A DNA stretch of 64,000 nt from Streptomyces camponoticapitis (GCF_014646115.1 NZ_BMMV01000005.1:248001-312000), one strand, 5' to 3'; positions 42,245-52,285 are shown, counted from the stretch's first letter. The notes: a model not told the origin generated them from the sequence alone. Made by a program: numbers and translations.

Positions 42245-42933
42245 CGGCGACGACCGTGCGGGCCCTGCGGCTCGCCGACACGGCGGAGGCGGCCGATCTG
42301 GCCGCCTTCCTCGGCCGGCTGATCCGCTACGACCGGGCGGCCGCGGTGCGCCTCCAGGTGGGCGCCGGAGCGGTGGCGGTGTTCGGGCGGCCTCCGGCGC
42401 TTGAGGTCCTCGCGATCCGTACGGCGCGGTTGCGTGAGGAGACGGCGGGGGTGCGGCTCGATGTCACCGTGTCCGCCGGGGAACTCCTCGAATCGATCGA
42501 CGAGTCGACGGGCGCCTTCGCACTGCCCGCCGCTGTCACGGGGCCCCCGTGGACCGGGGTGCTGCCCCCGCGCGGCGGCTGGCGGCAGGTGCCCGGCCTT
42601 CCGGGACCCGCCGCCCTGCGCGAAGCGGTCGCGGCGGCGGTCGCCGAATTCCGCACACGCGACGAGGCGTTGCCCGCCGCGCACCGGGACCGCGCCGAAC
42701 GGGACAGGATCGGCCGCGAGATCTGGTCCCGGACGGTCGGAGACACGGGCCTGCCGCTGCGCGCCGTACACGCCGCGCGGTCGGTGGGCTTCCTGCGCCC
42801 GATGCCCGAGAACGCGCCGGTGGCGCTGCTCCGGGCGGCCGCGTGGATGCGTCTGCGGACGCCGTACGGTTCGATCGCCGTACGGGAGACGGGAGCCGGC
42901 GGGATCGGCGCGCTGAGCGTCACCCCGACCTGA
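42241..42933 (+). CDS. Conserved hypothetical protein downstream of ettA-thioesterase
   Basis: The 230-residue product is soluble, with RALRLADTAEAADLAAFLGRLIRYDRAAAVRLQVGAGAVAVFGRPPALEVLAIR near the start and SRTVGDTGLPLRAVHAARSVGFLRPM later. It is translationally coupled to the thioesterase gene (ATGA overlap). I do not recognise a family. It is probably a conserved actinobacterial protein given its fixed place after ettA, but this is inference. Confidence 0.7.
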   Translation: MTATTVRALRLADTAEAADLAAFLGRLIRYDRAAAVRLQVGAGAVAVFGRPPALEVLAIRTARLREETAGVRLDVTVSAGELLESIDESTGAFALPAAVTGPPWTGVLPPRGGWRQVPGLPGPAALREAVAAAVAEFRTRDEALPAAHRDRAERDRIGREIWSRTVGDTGLPLRAVHAARSVGFLRPMPENAPVALLRAAAWMRLRTPYGSIAVRETGAGGIGALSVTPT

Positions 42934-42978
42934 GCCCGACGGGGACGTGAGCGATCGCGCGGTCCCAAGAAGGCGCGG

Positions 42979-44055
42979 TTACTCGGGTGGGGTGTCGGGC
43001 GCCTGAAAGTCGGGCTCTGGGGTGTCGGGCCCTGGGGTGTCGGGCCGTGGGGTGTCGGGCCAGATCTGGATGTGGTCATGTTCCAGTTCCAGCAGGACGC
43101 GGTGTTCCAGGGCCAGCGCCTTCGTGTAGTCGGCCGGCAGCTGGAGGCGGCCCGCGCGGTCGAGCATCGCGTACTCCCGGGCCACCACCGACTCCTGGCC
43201 CGTCGTCGCGTCGACCTCCCTGCGGCGCAGCACCTCCGAGGAGGTCCGGCCGTCGCGGATGGCGACCGTCCGGCGGACCTCGCCCGCGACCTCCTGGTCG
43301 TGGGTGACGATCACGATCGTCGTGCCCAACTCCTCGTTCGCGCGGCGGAACGCGGCGAACACCTGCTCCCCGGTCGCCGAGTCCAGTTCGCCCGTCGGCT
43401 CGTCGGCCAGCAGCACGGAAGGGGAGTTGGCGAGGGCGACGGCTATCGCGACCCGTTGCTGCTGGCCGCCGGACATCTGGTGCGGGCGGCGGTCCCGGCA
43501 GTCGGCGAAATCCAGCATCGTCAGCAGCGACTCGGCCCGCGCGGCGCGCTCCGCCCGACGACGACGGCCGCCGCGCCCACCCCGGGCGCCACCCTTGCCG
43601 CTCAACTGCATCGGCAGCGCGACGTTCTGACCAGCCGTCATGTACGGCAGCAGATTCCGGCCCGTCTCCTGCCAGACGAAGCCCACCGCCTCACGCCGAT
43701 AGCGCAGCCGCGCCTTCGCGTCCATGCCCAGCAGATCGCGGCCCGCCACCTTCGCGGCGCCGGCCGTGGGCACGTCCAGGCCCGCCAGGATGTTCATCAG
43801 CGTCGACTTGCCGCTGCCCGACGCGCCCACCAGAGCCATCAACTCGCCCTCGGCCACCAGCAGATCGAGGCCCTGGAGCGCCTGCACCTCCACCCCGTCG
43901 GCGGTGAAGATCCGGACCAGCCGGTCGCAGGCGATGAGCGCGTCGTGCCCGTACGAGGGCCGGTCGCGGTGGCTGCCCGCCCGCCGCTCCAACTGCTCCA
44001 GCGTCGTCCCCACGGAAGGACCCGCCCCCGCCCCGGACCCGGTGGACGATGTCAT
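42979..44055 (-). CDS. ABC transporter ATPase, MacB/LolD type, with PDTP-repeat tail
   Basis: The 358-residue protein has Walker A ALVGASGSGKSTLMN, Q-loop GFVWQET, signature MSGGQQQRVAIA and Walker B LLADEPTGELDSATG, typical of ATPases serving FtsX-type permeases. It overlaps the upstream permease gene by four bases. An Arg/Gly-rich insertion lies between the Q-loop and signature. The last 110 residues extend beyond the ATPase fold and resemble an AbrB-like segment (YAMLDRAGRLQLPADY) followed by PDTP/PDTPG repeats, coded by tandem 15-bp units at 43017-43061. The ATG at 44055 has GGAG seven bases upstream. Confidence 0.88.
   Translation of the reverse strand: MTSSTGSGAGAGPSVGTTLEQLERRAGSHRDRPSYGHDALIACDRLVRIFTADGVEVQALQGLDLLVAEGELMALVGASGSGKSTLMNILAGLDVPTAGAAKVAGRDLLGMDAKARLRYRREAVGFVWQETGRNLLPYMTAGQNVALPMQLSGKGGARGGRGGRRRRAERAARAESLLTMLDFADCRDRRPHQMSGGQQQRVAIAVALANSPSVLLADEPTGELDSATGEQVFAAFRRANEELGTTIVIVTHDQEVAGEVRRTVAIRDGRTSSEVLRRREVDATTGQESVVAREYAMLDRAGRLQLPADYTKALALEHRVLLELEHDHIQIWPDTPRPDTPGPDTPEPDFQAPDTPPE
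43017..43061. repeat. Three 15-bp tandem repeats coding PDTP units
   Basis: CTGGGGTGTCGGGCC at 43017-43031 and 43032-43046 is followed by GTGGGGTGTCGGGCC at 43047-43061; a degenerate copy lies at about 42988. On the minus strand they encode the PDTPG/PDTPR repeats at the C-terminus of the ABC ATPase. Confidence 0.85.
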
Positions 44056-47000
44056 CGGCTGTCTCCTGCCCTGAGTTCGTTGATCGATCCCTGCCGCCCC
44101 GCCCACCACGCCTGCACCACCGACACCGCGCCGGCGAGCGCCAGCACCCCCACGGCCGGCAGCACCAGCGCCCACGCGTCGGCACGGAGCGGCGCCCCGT
44201 CCAGCGGGATGTCCGACGTCGTGGTGAGCGCGAGGCGTACGAGATCCACCCCCGGCGCCAGCAGCACGATGGTCGCCCAGCCCACGAACGCCCCGCCCAC
44301 GGCGGCCAGCAGCGCCTGCGGAAGGACTTCCAGGCCCAGGAGTTGGCGGCCCTGGCGCCTCGTGAGACCCATGGTGCGCAGGCGCGCCAGCAGCGTCACA
44401 CGTTCCGGGGCCGTCTGCGACAGCGAGAGCAGCAGGGCCAGCAGGGCGTAGCCCGCGCCCGCCGCGATCGCCGCCGCGTAGATCCGCTCGGCACCCTCCT
44501 GCATGGGCGTGTTGACGAACGTCTCGCGTTCCTCGGTGCGCAGCTTCACGGAGAACGGCTCGGCTGAAGGCTCGGCGGACTCCTCACCGGCCGTCTCGCC
44601 GGACTTCCCTTCGGCCGCCTCGCCCGCCGCCTCGCCCGCCCCCTCGCCGAACTCCGCGACCGTCCGCCGCAGCGCCCCGCCGTCCAGCTTCGCGCCCGTG
44701 ACCAGCAGGGTGGTCGGTGCCCGCTGCGTCAGATCGGCCGCGTTCACCAGCAGGAAGTCGTCGATGGGCGACGCCGGGGTGTTCCGGCGTACCTCCGCCA
44801 CCCGCACCTTGAAATCCCCGGCCGCCGACTGGATGTCGCGCGGCCCGTCGCCGAGCCGCTCGGCGACGGCGGGCGAGGCGATCGCGGGCAGCACCCTGTC
44901 CGGGTCGGATCCGCCGTCGCGCACGCCGCCCCCGCCCACGGACGTCAGCTCGGCGGCGGCGAACCCCCCGAGCCCCGTCTCCCGTGCCAGCCTCGTGTAT
45001 GCCTTCGGCTCCACACCGATCATGGTCACGCCGAGCGACGTCCGGAACCCCTTGCTGTCCGACGGGAGCGGTACGCCGTACTCGATCCGTACGGCCGTCA
45101 CGTTCCCCACCCCCGCGCTGCCGCGCACGGCCTCCGCCAGCCCGTCGGGCAGCACCGGTGACGAGCCGACGAGGCTGATCCGGGCGTCGGCGCCCGTCGC
45201 CAGCACGGCGGCCCGCTCCCTGGCACCGTCGATCCCGGCGAGCACGGAGCCGCCGAAGGCCGCCGTCGTCAGCGCGATGAGCAGGGCGAGCAGGGGCAGT
45301 GCCCCCGACGTCGGCGCTCGGCCCGCGCGGGCCAGCGAGAGGAAGCCGACGGCGCCGCGCAGCCGACCGGCGGGGCGGCCGGCCAGACGCAGTGGCAGCG
45401 GATAGAGACGTACGAGGACCAGTGCGGCGATCAGCCCGACCAGTACCGGCGCGGAGCTGACCAGATAGTCCACATCGCCCACCCCGCCCGCGTCGCCGGT
45501 GTCGAGGCCGGCGGAGTCGGCGGGTCCGCCCGCGCCGCGTCGGCGCAGCGCGACCACCGCGCCGACGGCCAGGGCGAGCAGGGTCAGTTCGGCGATCGTG
45601 CGGCGGCGGGACGGCCTGGCCCGTACGAGATCCTCGCGGCCCCCGCGCGCCTGCGGCCTGCGGTGCGCGGCGACGGCCCGGACGGGCAGCGCCGCGCACG
45701 CCAGCAGGGCCGCACCGCCCGCCGCGGCCACGGCGGGCCCCAGCCGGGCCTCCCGGACGGTCAGGACGGCCAGCAGCAGACCGACGGCGGCCGCCGGTAC
45801 GACGATCACCGCCGTCTCGGCGAGAAGCCGGCCGCCGATTCCCGGCAGTGATCCGCCGCGTGAGCGCAGCAGAGCGAGTTCGGACCGCCGCCGCGCTGCC
45901 ATCAGACCGCCCGCCATCACCAGGACGACACCGGCCACGGCGCCGATCCCCAGCGCGGCGACGGCGACGACCGGAGCGATGGCCGAACGCATCGCGCGGT
46001 GCCCGGCGACGATCTCGTCAAGTCCCGTAGCCACCACGGCCGCGGGGCCGACGAGGGTCGGGGCGCGCAGTTCGGTGAGCTCGGGGCCGTTCTCCAAGGA
46101 GGCGACGACGGTGGCGAGCCGAGGCGCGTCGCGGGCGGTGAGCGCGGTGATGTCGGGTGCGATCCGCCAGTAGAGCCGGGGCTCACCGGTGGTGCCGAGC
46201 AGCACGGGCGCGGCGTCGGGGTCCAGCAGGAGGGAGGCGCGCCAGTAGCGGGGCTGCGGACGGTCGTTGGTCGGTTTGGTCACGAGGGCAGGCGAGCCGA
46301 GTGTGGACTCGACGGACCAGTAGCTGTTGTCCGGCTGCCGTGGCGCGACGATTCCGGTGATCCGTACGCCGAGTTCGCCCCGTTCCACACCCGGCACATG
46401 CACCACCGAACCGACCTTGAGCCGCAGCGCCTCCGCGGTCTCGGCGGTGACCGCGGCCTCCACCTCTCCGGTGACCGCCGTCACCGCGCCGTCCGCGCGG
46501 GGGAGCCGGCCCTCGCGGAGGGTGGAGTGGCGGTCGAGGCCGGCCTGGGCGGCGAGGGTGAGCATCGGCGGCAGATTGTCCGGCGCGGGCAGCCAGGGGT
46601 CGGTGCCCTCGACCGGCTCGGAGGTCCGTACGCCGTACGCCGAACTGCCCTCGTCGGCCCGTACCGGAGCCGGCAGACTCCGGGTGATGTTCCGCTGCGC
46701 CTGCGTCACCCAGGCGTCGCGCAGCGTCTTCTCCCGGTCCGTCTGCGGCATCCCGAGACCGGGCGGCGCGGTGCTGACCTCCAGGACGCTCTCGGCGGCC
46801 GGGGCGGTACGGATGTCGTGGCGCAGGCCGTTCGTCTCGTAGGCGTCGACGGAACGGGGGAAGGCGGCGGCGAGATACGCGGTGAGCACGACGAGCACGG
46901 CCATCGCCGCGGCCGCTCCGGGCGCGGTCCGCAACCGTGTCCGCACCCAGGGCGCGACGACCGACCCGGGGCGCGGCGCGTCCTGCGGACTCGGCGCGTC

Positions 47001-47066
47001 CGGACGCGGTGCGCCGGGGAAGGAGCGGCGATCGCCGTCCGCACCGCCGGGCGGGAGTGCGGGCAT
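44052..47066 (-). CDS. FtsX-like ABC permease (1004 residues)
   Basis: This large permease has an N-terminal TM segment (about 52-72, AAMAVLVVLTAYLAAAF), a long extracytoplasmic domain, then a block of helices at about 355-460 and 540-600, a second extracytoplasmic domain, and four C-terminal helices at about 890-990 (LVLPAVGVLALAGAVSVVQAW). This is a duplicated FtsX/MacB layout. It lies one base from the larger permease gene upstream and overlaps the ATPase gene downstream. The exported compound is unknown. Confidence 0.87.
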   Translation of the reverse strand: MPALPPGGADGDRRSFPGAPRPDAPSPQDAPRPGSVVAPWVRTRLRTAPGAAAAMAVLVVLTAYLAAAFPRSVDAYETNGLRHDIRTAPAAESVLEVSTAPPGLGMPQTDREKTLRDAWVTQAQRNITRSLPAPVRADEGSSAYGVRTSEPVEGTDPWLPAPDNLPPMLTLAAQAGLDRHSTLREGRLPRADGAVTAVTGEVEAAVTAETAEALRLKVGSVVHVPGVERGELGVRITGIVAPRQPDNSYWSVESTLGSPALVTKPTNDRPQPRYWRASLLLDPDAAPVLLGTTGEPRLYWRIAPDITALTARDAPRLATVVASLENGPELTELRAPTLVGPAAVVATGLDEIVAGHRAMRSAIAPVVAVAALGIGAVAGVVLVMAGGLMAARRRSELALLRSRGGSLPGIGGRLLAETAVIVVPAAAVGLLLAVLTVREARLGPAVAAAGGAALLACAALPVRAVAAHRRPQARGGREDLVRARPSRRRTIAELTLLALAVGAVVALRRRGAGGPADSAGLDTGDAGGVGDVDYLVSSAPVLVGLIAALVLVRLYPLPLRLAGRPAGRLRGAVGFLSLARAGRAPTSGALPLLALLIALTTAAFGGSVLAGIDGARERAAVLATGADARISLVGSSPVLPDGLAEAVRGSAGVGNVTAVRIEYGVPLPSDSKGFRTSLGVTMIGVEPKAYTRLARETGLGGFAAAELTSVGGGGVRDGGSDPDRVLPAIASPAVAERLGDGPRDIQSAAGDFKVRVAEVRRNTPASPIDDFLLVNAADLTQRAPTTLLVTGAKLDGGALRRTVAEFGEGAGEAAGEAAEGKSGETAGEESAEPSAEPFSVKLRTEERETFVNTPMQEGAERIYAAAIAAGAGYALLALLLSLSQTAPERVTLLARLRTMGLTRRQGRQLLGLEVLPQALLAAVGGAFVGWATIVLLAPGVDLVRLALTTTSDIPLDGAPLRADAWALVLPAVGVLALAGAVSVVQAWWAGRQGSINELRAGDSR

Positions 47067-47067
47067 C

Positions 47068-50000
47068 TCAGTTGCCTCCCCGTTCGCGCAGCGTGACCGC
47101 CGGGTCCGTGCGGCGCAGGGTGAAGTACGCGATCAGCAGCAGGGGGAGCACGGACACCCCCGCCACGAGCGCGGCGACCTGGCCGGTGGGCAGGTCGACC
47201 AGGACATGCGGCACCGGCTGGGTGGCCTGCCCCGTCAGGACGACCAACGGGACGACCGCCCTGGTCAGTACGGCGCCGAGAGCGAGGCCGACCAGGAGCG
47301 CGACCGCGAGGAGCAGCCCCTGTTCGGCGGCTATCAGACGGGCGAGTTGCCGGCGCGGGGTGCCCAGCGCCCGCAACAGGGCGAATTCGGCGCCCCGTTC
47401 ACGTACCGACCCCGCCGCGCTCACCGCGAAGCCGACGGCCGCCAGCGCCGCCGCCGCGATCGCGGCGGCCAGCAGCGCGGACTGCGGGCCGACGCCCAGC
47501 GGATCGCTCAGCAGTTCCTCCGCGGTCTCGTCGCGCACCATCACCTGCGCCGGGTCCACGTCGGACCGCTTCCGCAGCGTCTCGGCGATCCCCGGGGCGC
47601 GGCCCGGCGCCGCGCTCAGCCACCACTCGGTGGGGACCAGGGACGGCTCCCGCCGCTCGGCGAGCGTCTGGTTGACGGCGCGCAGATCGAGCAGGAGCCC
47701 GCCGCCGTCGCCCGTACGGCCGCCGTCGGCGGTCTCGGTCGCCGCCTGCGCGCTCAGGGCGCCGGGACCGGTGGTGGGCAGCTGTTCGACCGAGCGCACG
47801 ATCTTGACCCGGAGCCGGTTGCCCGACACCTGGACGTCGAGGCTCTGTCCGGTCTTCGCACCGGCGGCACGCAGAAAGGTCTCGGTGGCGATCGCGGGCA
47901 GCACGGCGGGCGGAGCGGGCCGCTCCACGCCCACCTGGACGCTGATGCTCCGCGCCGGGTCGTAAGTGCTCCCGGCCGGCGGGCTGACCCCCGTCCGGTA
48001 CGTGAGCGCCAGCGGGGCCGCCGTGGAGACGGCCGGCTTCAACGGCACCACCGGGTCAGCCCTGCCCTCCAGCGACCCGACACGCCTCGCCTGCCACGCG
48101 AAGTCCGGAGCGACGTCCACCGCACGCGCGGCGCCGTCGGCGTCCAGGGACCGGAGCGCGTCGACACTCAGCCGATGGGTCTCGCCGCGGCCCTCCGGGG
48201 CGTTCGTGTCCAGGTCGAGGCCGGTCAGCGTGAGCGGTTCCGCCGGGGTGAGGGGTGTGCTCGCCGCCCGGGGACCGCGTACGGAGTCCGCCGATCCGGT
48301 CAGATCGAGCGTGATGGTGTGCGGGCGGCCGTCGACGGGCACCTCGCCCGCGAGCATGCGGTGACCGATGCCGTAACGGTCCTCGACCACCACCGTGGTG
48401 AACGGCGCCCTGCCGGTCGGCGACACCCCGTCGCGCGCCGAGGTGTCGGTGAGCCGCAGCGTCACCCGCAGCTGCCGGGTGCCGTCGGGCAGCGGGACGC
48501 CCGGCCTGACCGTTTTCGAGGGCTGTACGGCGTCGAGCAGCCGGGCCGCCCCGCCGTCGCCGGACAGGTCGTCCCGCAGGAGCATCCGCTCGTCGGCCTG
48601 GCCGGTGTCCAGCGCCAGGACCGTCGCCGTGCGGTCCGCCGACAGCTCGGTGGTGGCGCGGTGGGCGGGGGCCGCCCCGCGTACCCCGGGCAGCGCGGCG
48701 TAGATGCCCGCCTGGCCGGGATCCCCGGGCCTGTTCGCCTGCACCCGCAGCGACGCGCCGGTCCTGAAGTCCGCCTGCTCCTCCTGCGACCGGTCCCACG
48801 ACGCGCTCTGCCCGATCGCCAGCATCCCCATCGCCACGGCCAGCACCAGCAGCAGTACCGGACCCGCGCCGCGCAGCGGCCGGCGGCTGAACTGCCAGCC
48901 GGCCAGCGCGGTCGACAGACCCGCCCCGCTCGCCGCGCGCCGTTCCGCGAGGCGGGCCACGGGCGGCAGCAGGCGCAGGGTCAGTACGGTGCCCGCCAGC
49001 AGCGCCAGCGCGGGGGCGGCGACCAGCAGCGGATCGACGCCCAGCTCGCCCCGGGTGTCGCCGCTGAGCGCCCCGCTGCCCGAGGTGGCCGTCTGCCGGT
49101 CCAGCTGCCAGTACGCCACAGCCGCGACCACCAGCAGCCCCAGGTCGGCGCCCGCGCGCACCGGGCCGGGCAGCGCCCCCGCCCTGCCGCGCCGCAGCCG
49201 GGTCACTCCGGCCGAGGCGAGGGCGGGCGCCACGACGGCGGCGGCGCACGCCAGCGCGACCCCGGCGCCGGTGAGCCACACCTGGGGGGTCGAGGTGTCC
49301 CCGAGCCGGAGCCCGATGTCGGTGAGCCCGCCGTGTTCGGCGAGCAGCCGGGTCAGCGGCCCGGCGAGCAGCGGCGCGCAGATCGCCGCGGGCAGCGCCA
49401 GCAGCAGTGCCTCGACCGTGGCGAGCCAGACGATCCGGCGCCGTGAACCGCCCCGCGCCCGCAGCAGATCGGTCTCGCCGGTCCGCTCGGTGCTCAGCAG
49501 CCGCGCGACCAGCAGCAGGGCGCAGGCGGCGAGCAGGACGAGCTGGACGGCGACGATCAGCAGGGTGGAGCGCGACACGAGCAGCGCGCGTTCGGTGCGG
49601 TCGAGGACGCTCGGCAGCGTGGTCCGCGCGGTCACCCCGTTGTCGAACACCGGCTGCGCGGCGAGAGACTTGGGGCCGCGCTCGGCGGCGGCGCGCAGCG
49701 AGTCGATACGGCCGGTGGTGACGGACCGGAAATCGGCGGCGGCCAGCCAGGACAGGTCGCCCGCCGGGAGCCGCCCGGAGTCGAACAGGGCGGGGTCGGC
49801 GAGCAGCGGGCCGTAGGTGGTGAAGGTGACCGTCTGGACGCCCTGGCCGCCGAGAGTGTCCAACTTCCAGTACGAATCGGTGAGATCGGCCGGCCGGTAG
49901 ATGCCCGTCACGCGGATCGTGAGAGGTTCGTCGCCCAGCCGGTCGGCGAGCGTGAGGCGCGTTCCGGCCTTCAGCCCGAGCTGGGTCGCCGCCTCTTCGG

Positions 50001-50454
50001 GGAACGCGACCTGTACGGGGTCGGTGCCCGCCCCCGCGCCGGGCCAGGCGCCCGTCACCAGCCGTACACGCGAACGGTCGAGCGTCGCGAAGTGCGTGAG
50101 GTCGGGGTCGCCCTCGCGGGCGGCGGGCGGCTGGAGGGCGCGGGGGAGCGCGTACGACCCCGAACGCTCCAGCTTCCGTACGGTGACCGGCAGCCCGTCG
50201 AACGACTCCCGCGCGACCCGGGACGCCGCCTCGTTCGCCGCGTCCCGGTCGCCCGCCGGCACCTGCGCGGTGATCAAGAGCGCGGCGGCGGCGGCCTCGC
50301 GGCCCTGAAGGGTGTGGCGCAGCGCGGCGTCCCCGATGGAGCCGGAGAAGGCGGTCAGCGCGGACAGGACGCAGGTGGTGAGGAGTACGGCGAGGAGAGC
50401 CGCGGCGAGCAGGAGCCGGTGCGCCCGGACGCGCAGGAACACGAACCCTGTCAC
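47068..50454 (-). CDS. FtsX-like ABC permease (1128 residues)
   Basis: First gene of the exporter operon. After a short N-terminus (VTGFVFLRVRAHRLLL) it has a TM segment, a large external domain, then helices at about 295-460 including LLIVAVQLVLLAACALLLVARLL, a central block near 480-590, a second external domain and a final block at about 1010-1110 (LLLAVALLVGLALGAVLTRAVVPLVVL). The GTG at 50454 follows GGGGGG by four bases; an ATG-type extension to 50583 adds non-membrane sequence and has no ribosome binding site. The pair of unequal permeases suggests a heterodimeric exporter with the ATPase at 42979. Confidence 0.85.
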   Translation of the reverse strand: MTGFVFLRVRAHRLLLAAALLAVLLTTCVLSALTAFSGSIGDAALRHTLQGREAAAAALLITAQVPAGDRDAANEAASRVARESFDGLPVTVRKLERSGSYALPRALQPPAAREGDPDLTHFATLDRSRVRLVTGAWPGAGAGTDPVQVAFPEEAATQLGLKAGTRLTLADRLGDEPLTIRVTGIYRPADLTDSYWKLDTLGGQGVQTVTFTTYGPLLADPALFDSGRLPAGDLSWLAAADFRSVTTGRIDSLRAAAERGPKSLAAQPVFDNGVTARTTLPSVLDRTERALLVSRSTLLIVAVQLVLLAACALLLVARLLSTERTGETDLLRARGGSRRRIVWLATVEALLLALPAAICAPLLAGPLTRLLAEHGGLTDIGLRLGDTSTPQVWLTGAGVALACAAAVVAPALASAGVTRLRRGRAGALPGPVRAGADLGLLVVAAVAYWQLDRQTATSGSGALSGDTRGELGVDPLLVAAPALALLAGTVLTLRLLPPVARLAERRAASGAGLSTALAGWQFSRRPLRGAGPVLLLVLAVAMGMLAIGQSASWDRSQEEQADFRTGASLRVQANRPGDPGQAGIYAALPGVRGAAPAHRATTELSADRTATVLALDTGQADERMLLRDDLSGDGGAARLLDAVQPSKTVRPGVPLPDGTRQLRVTLRLTDTSARDGVSPTGRAPFTTVVVEDRYGIGHRMLAGEVPVDGRPHTITLDLTGSADSVRGPRAASTPLTPAEPLTLTGLDLDTNAPEGRGETHRLSVDALRSLDADGAARAVDVAPDFAWQARRVGSLEGRADPVVPLKPAVSTAAPLALTYRTGVSPPAGSTYDPARSISVQVGVERPAPPAVLPAIATETFLRAAGAKTGQSLDVQVSGNRLRVKIVRSVEQLPTTGPGALSAQAATETADGGRTGDGGGLLLDLRAVNQTLAERREPSLVPTEWWLSAAPGRAPGIAETLRKRSDVDPAQVMVRDETAEELLSDPLGVGPQSALLAAAIAAAALAAVGFAVSAAGSVRERGAEFALLRALGTPRRQLARLIAAEQGLLLAVALLVGLALGAVLTRAVVPLVVLTGQATQPVPHVLVDLPTGQVAALVAGVSVLPLLLIAYFTLRRTDPAVTLRERGGN

Positions 50455-50644
50455 GCGTCCCCCCGCCGATCCGTCGTCCGCCCCCGGAGATCGGATACTT
50501 TCAGAGGGCACCCGTCCGTGGAAACCGCTTACGGGCGGACTTTGATCCGATCGTGACCGTTCTCCGGCACGGGAGTTCCGCATTCCGGGACCCGGCCGAC
50601 CGGCATACGAGCACGGCCGACCGGGACACCCGGGCCGGCCGGCG

Positions 50645-51043
50645 TCAGCTGTTCACCATCGACGCGGCCGCGTACGTCATGTAGTTCCAGAGCTGCGTCT
50701 CGTGCTCCTCCGAGAGCCCCAGCTCGTCGATGGCCACCCGCATGTGCCGCAGCCACGCGTCGTGCGCGGCCCGGTCGACGGTGAACGGAGCGTGGCGCAT
50801 CCGCAGCCTCGGGTGGCCCCGGTTGTCGCTGTACGTGCGCGGACCGCCCCAGTACTGGATCAGGAACAGCGTGAACCGCTCCTCGGCGGGCCCGAGGTCC
50901 TCCTCCGGATACATCGGCCGCAGCAGCGGGTCCTCGGCGACCCCCTGGTAGAAGCGGTGGACCAGGCGCCGGAAGGTCTCCTCGCCGCCGACCTGCTCGT
51001 AGAAGGTCTGCTCCGAAAGCGTGCCGCGCGGAATCTCGTTCAC
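50645..51043 (-). CDS. glbO: Group II truncated haemoglobin
   Basis: A 132-residue 2-on-2 globin of the trHbO class. Visible are Tyr32 (B10) in RLVHRFYQGVAEDPLLRPMYP, the proximal His84 (F8) in GHPRLRMRHAPF, and Trp97 (G8) in HDAWLRHM, all group II markers. These proteins bind O2 and may handle NO or peroxide. GTG at 51043 gives the family N-terminus MNEIPRG; the GGAGG is unusually close to the start. It is divergent from the methyltransferase gene. Confidence 0.9.
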   Translation of the reverse strand: MNEIPRGTLSEQTFYEQVGGEETFRRLVHRFYQGVAEDPLLRPMYPEEDLGPAEERFTLFLIQYWGGPRTYSDNRGHPRLRMRHAPFTVDRAAHDAWLRHMRVAIDELGLSEEHETQLWNYMTYAAASMVNS

Positions 51044-51259
51044 CCCTCCATGGTCTCAGACGCACCGGCCGAGTACTTGAGGTCTAGGACCGCCGGACGC
51101 CCCGCACGGCGACCCGCCCGAGGACCCGCCTGGCGACCAGCCCGAGGACCCGCCCGACGGCGGTCCGGAACGCGCCTTTTCGCGTCCCGAATCCGGTTAC
51201 CTCCGGTCCGGCACCCGGTACTGCTCGCTTCCGCGCCCGTGACACAGGACAGTGGAAGC

Positions 51260-52285
51260 ATGGGCGTTCACCACGAGCACCGCGAGGCGTACGGGCCGGG
51301 CGACGAGGTCGAGGCCGTGGCCACCGAGGCGCGTGCCGCCATGGTGCGCGCCATGGCCTCCGAAGGGGTCCTGTCCGACCCGGCCTGGCGCGCGGCGTTC
51401 GAGGAGGTGCCGCGCCATCTGTTCGTCCCGTACTACTTCGTCAGCCGGCTCGGCGGCCACGACCGGCTGTGGTGCGACGACCCCGACCCCGTCCGTCGGC
51501 TGCGCTGGCTGCGCGGCGTGTACGCGGACGGGGCGCTGGCCACCCGCGTACGGGACGGCGAGCTGATCTCCTCCAGCAGCCAGCCCTCCCTGATGGCCGG
51601 GATGCTCGCGGCTCTCGACGTGCGGGACGGACAGACCGTCCTGGAGATCGGCGCGGGCACCGGCTACAACGCGGGCCTGCTCTCCCACCGGCTGGGCGAC
51701 GACCGCGTGACGACGGTCGATCTGGATCCGGAGATCACCGAGTCCGCCCGGACGCATCTCGCGGCGGCCGGATACCGGCCCACGGTCGTCACGGGAGACG
51801 GCGCGCTCGGCTGCCGCCGACGGGCGCCCTTCGACCGGATCATCGCGACCTGCACGCTGCCCGCCGTGCCGTCCGGCTGGCTGGAGCAGTGCGCGGACGG
51901 GGCGCGGATCCTCTCGCCGCTGTCCACCGGGCTGATCGCGCTGAACGTCGGCGAATCCGCCCACGGCCGTTACGCGGAAGGGCACTTCCTGCACACGTCG
52001 GCCTTCTTCGTCCCGCTGCGGGGCGGGACGGAGGAGCCCGGACTGCCCGTCCTCCAGCGGATCGGCGGGCTGCCCCGGCGCGCGCTGGAGAACGATCTCT
52101 TCCGCTTCATGCTCTCGCTCACGGCCGGCAGCCTGGACCCGCACGAGGCCCTCTCCCTCTGGGAGCGCGAGGGGCGCCCACAGCGGGAGAGGTTCGGCAT
52201 CACGGTCGGTCCCGACCGTCAGTGGGCCTGGCTGGACGACCCCTCGGGGCCGTACGTCTGGTCACTCGGCCCACGCGGACAGTGA
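51260..52285 (+). CDS. Protein-L-isoaspartate methyltransferase-like protein
   Basis: The 341-residue product has PCMT features: VPRHLFVPYYF near 50-60, SSSSQPSLMAGML (104-116), motif I TVLEIGAGTGYNAGLLSHRLG and VTTVDLDPEIT, then GDGALGCRRRAPFDRIIATC. A long C-terminal region follows. Classical PCMT repairs isoaspartyl residues; longer actinobacterial relatives, some encoded with lanthipeptide genes, form isoaspartate deliberately, but no precursor peptide is seen here. Upstream Arg/Pro-rich codons are not coding. ATG at 51260 follows a weak ribosome binding site (AGGAC). Confidence 0.78.
   Translation: MGVHHEHREAYGPGDEVEAVATEARAAMVRAMASEGVLSDPAWRAAFEEVPRHLFVPYYFVSRLGGHDRLWCDDPDPVRRLRWLRGVYADGALATRVRDGELISSSSQPSLMAGMLAALDVRDGQTVLEIGAGTGYNAGLLSHRLGDDRVTTVDLDPEITESARTHLAAAGYRPTVVTGDGALGCRRRAPFDRIIATCTLPAVPSGWLEQCADGARILSPLSTGLIALNVGESAHGRYAEGHFLHTSAFFVPLRGGTEEPGLPVLQRIGGLPRRALENDLFRFMLSLTAGSLDPHEALSLWEREGRPQRERFGITVGPDRQWAWLDDPSGPYVWSLGPRGQ

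Noticed and set aside
46882..49446. 854-codon plus-strand frame opposite the FtsX permeases
   Set aside because: Composition (Arg/Gly/Gln-rich, no hydrophobic core) is that of a shadow frame; the minus strand encodes clear permeases.
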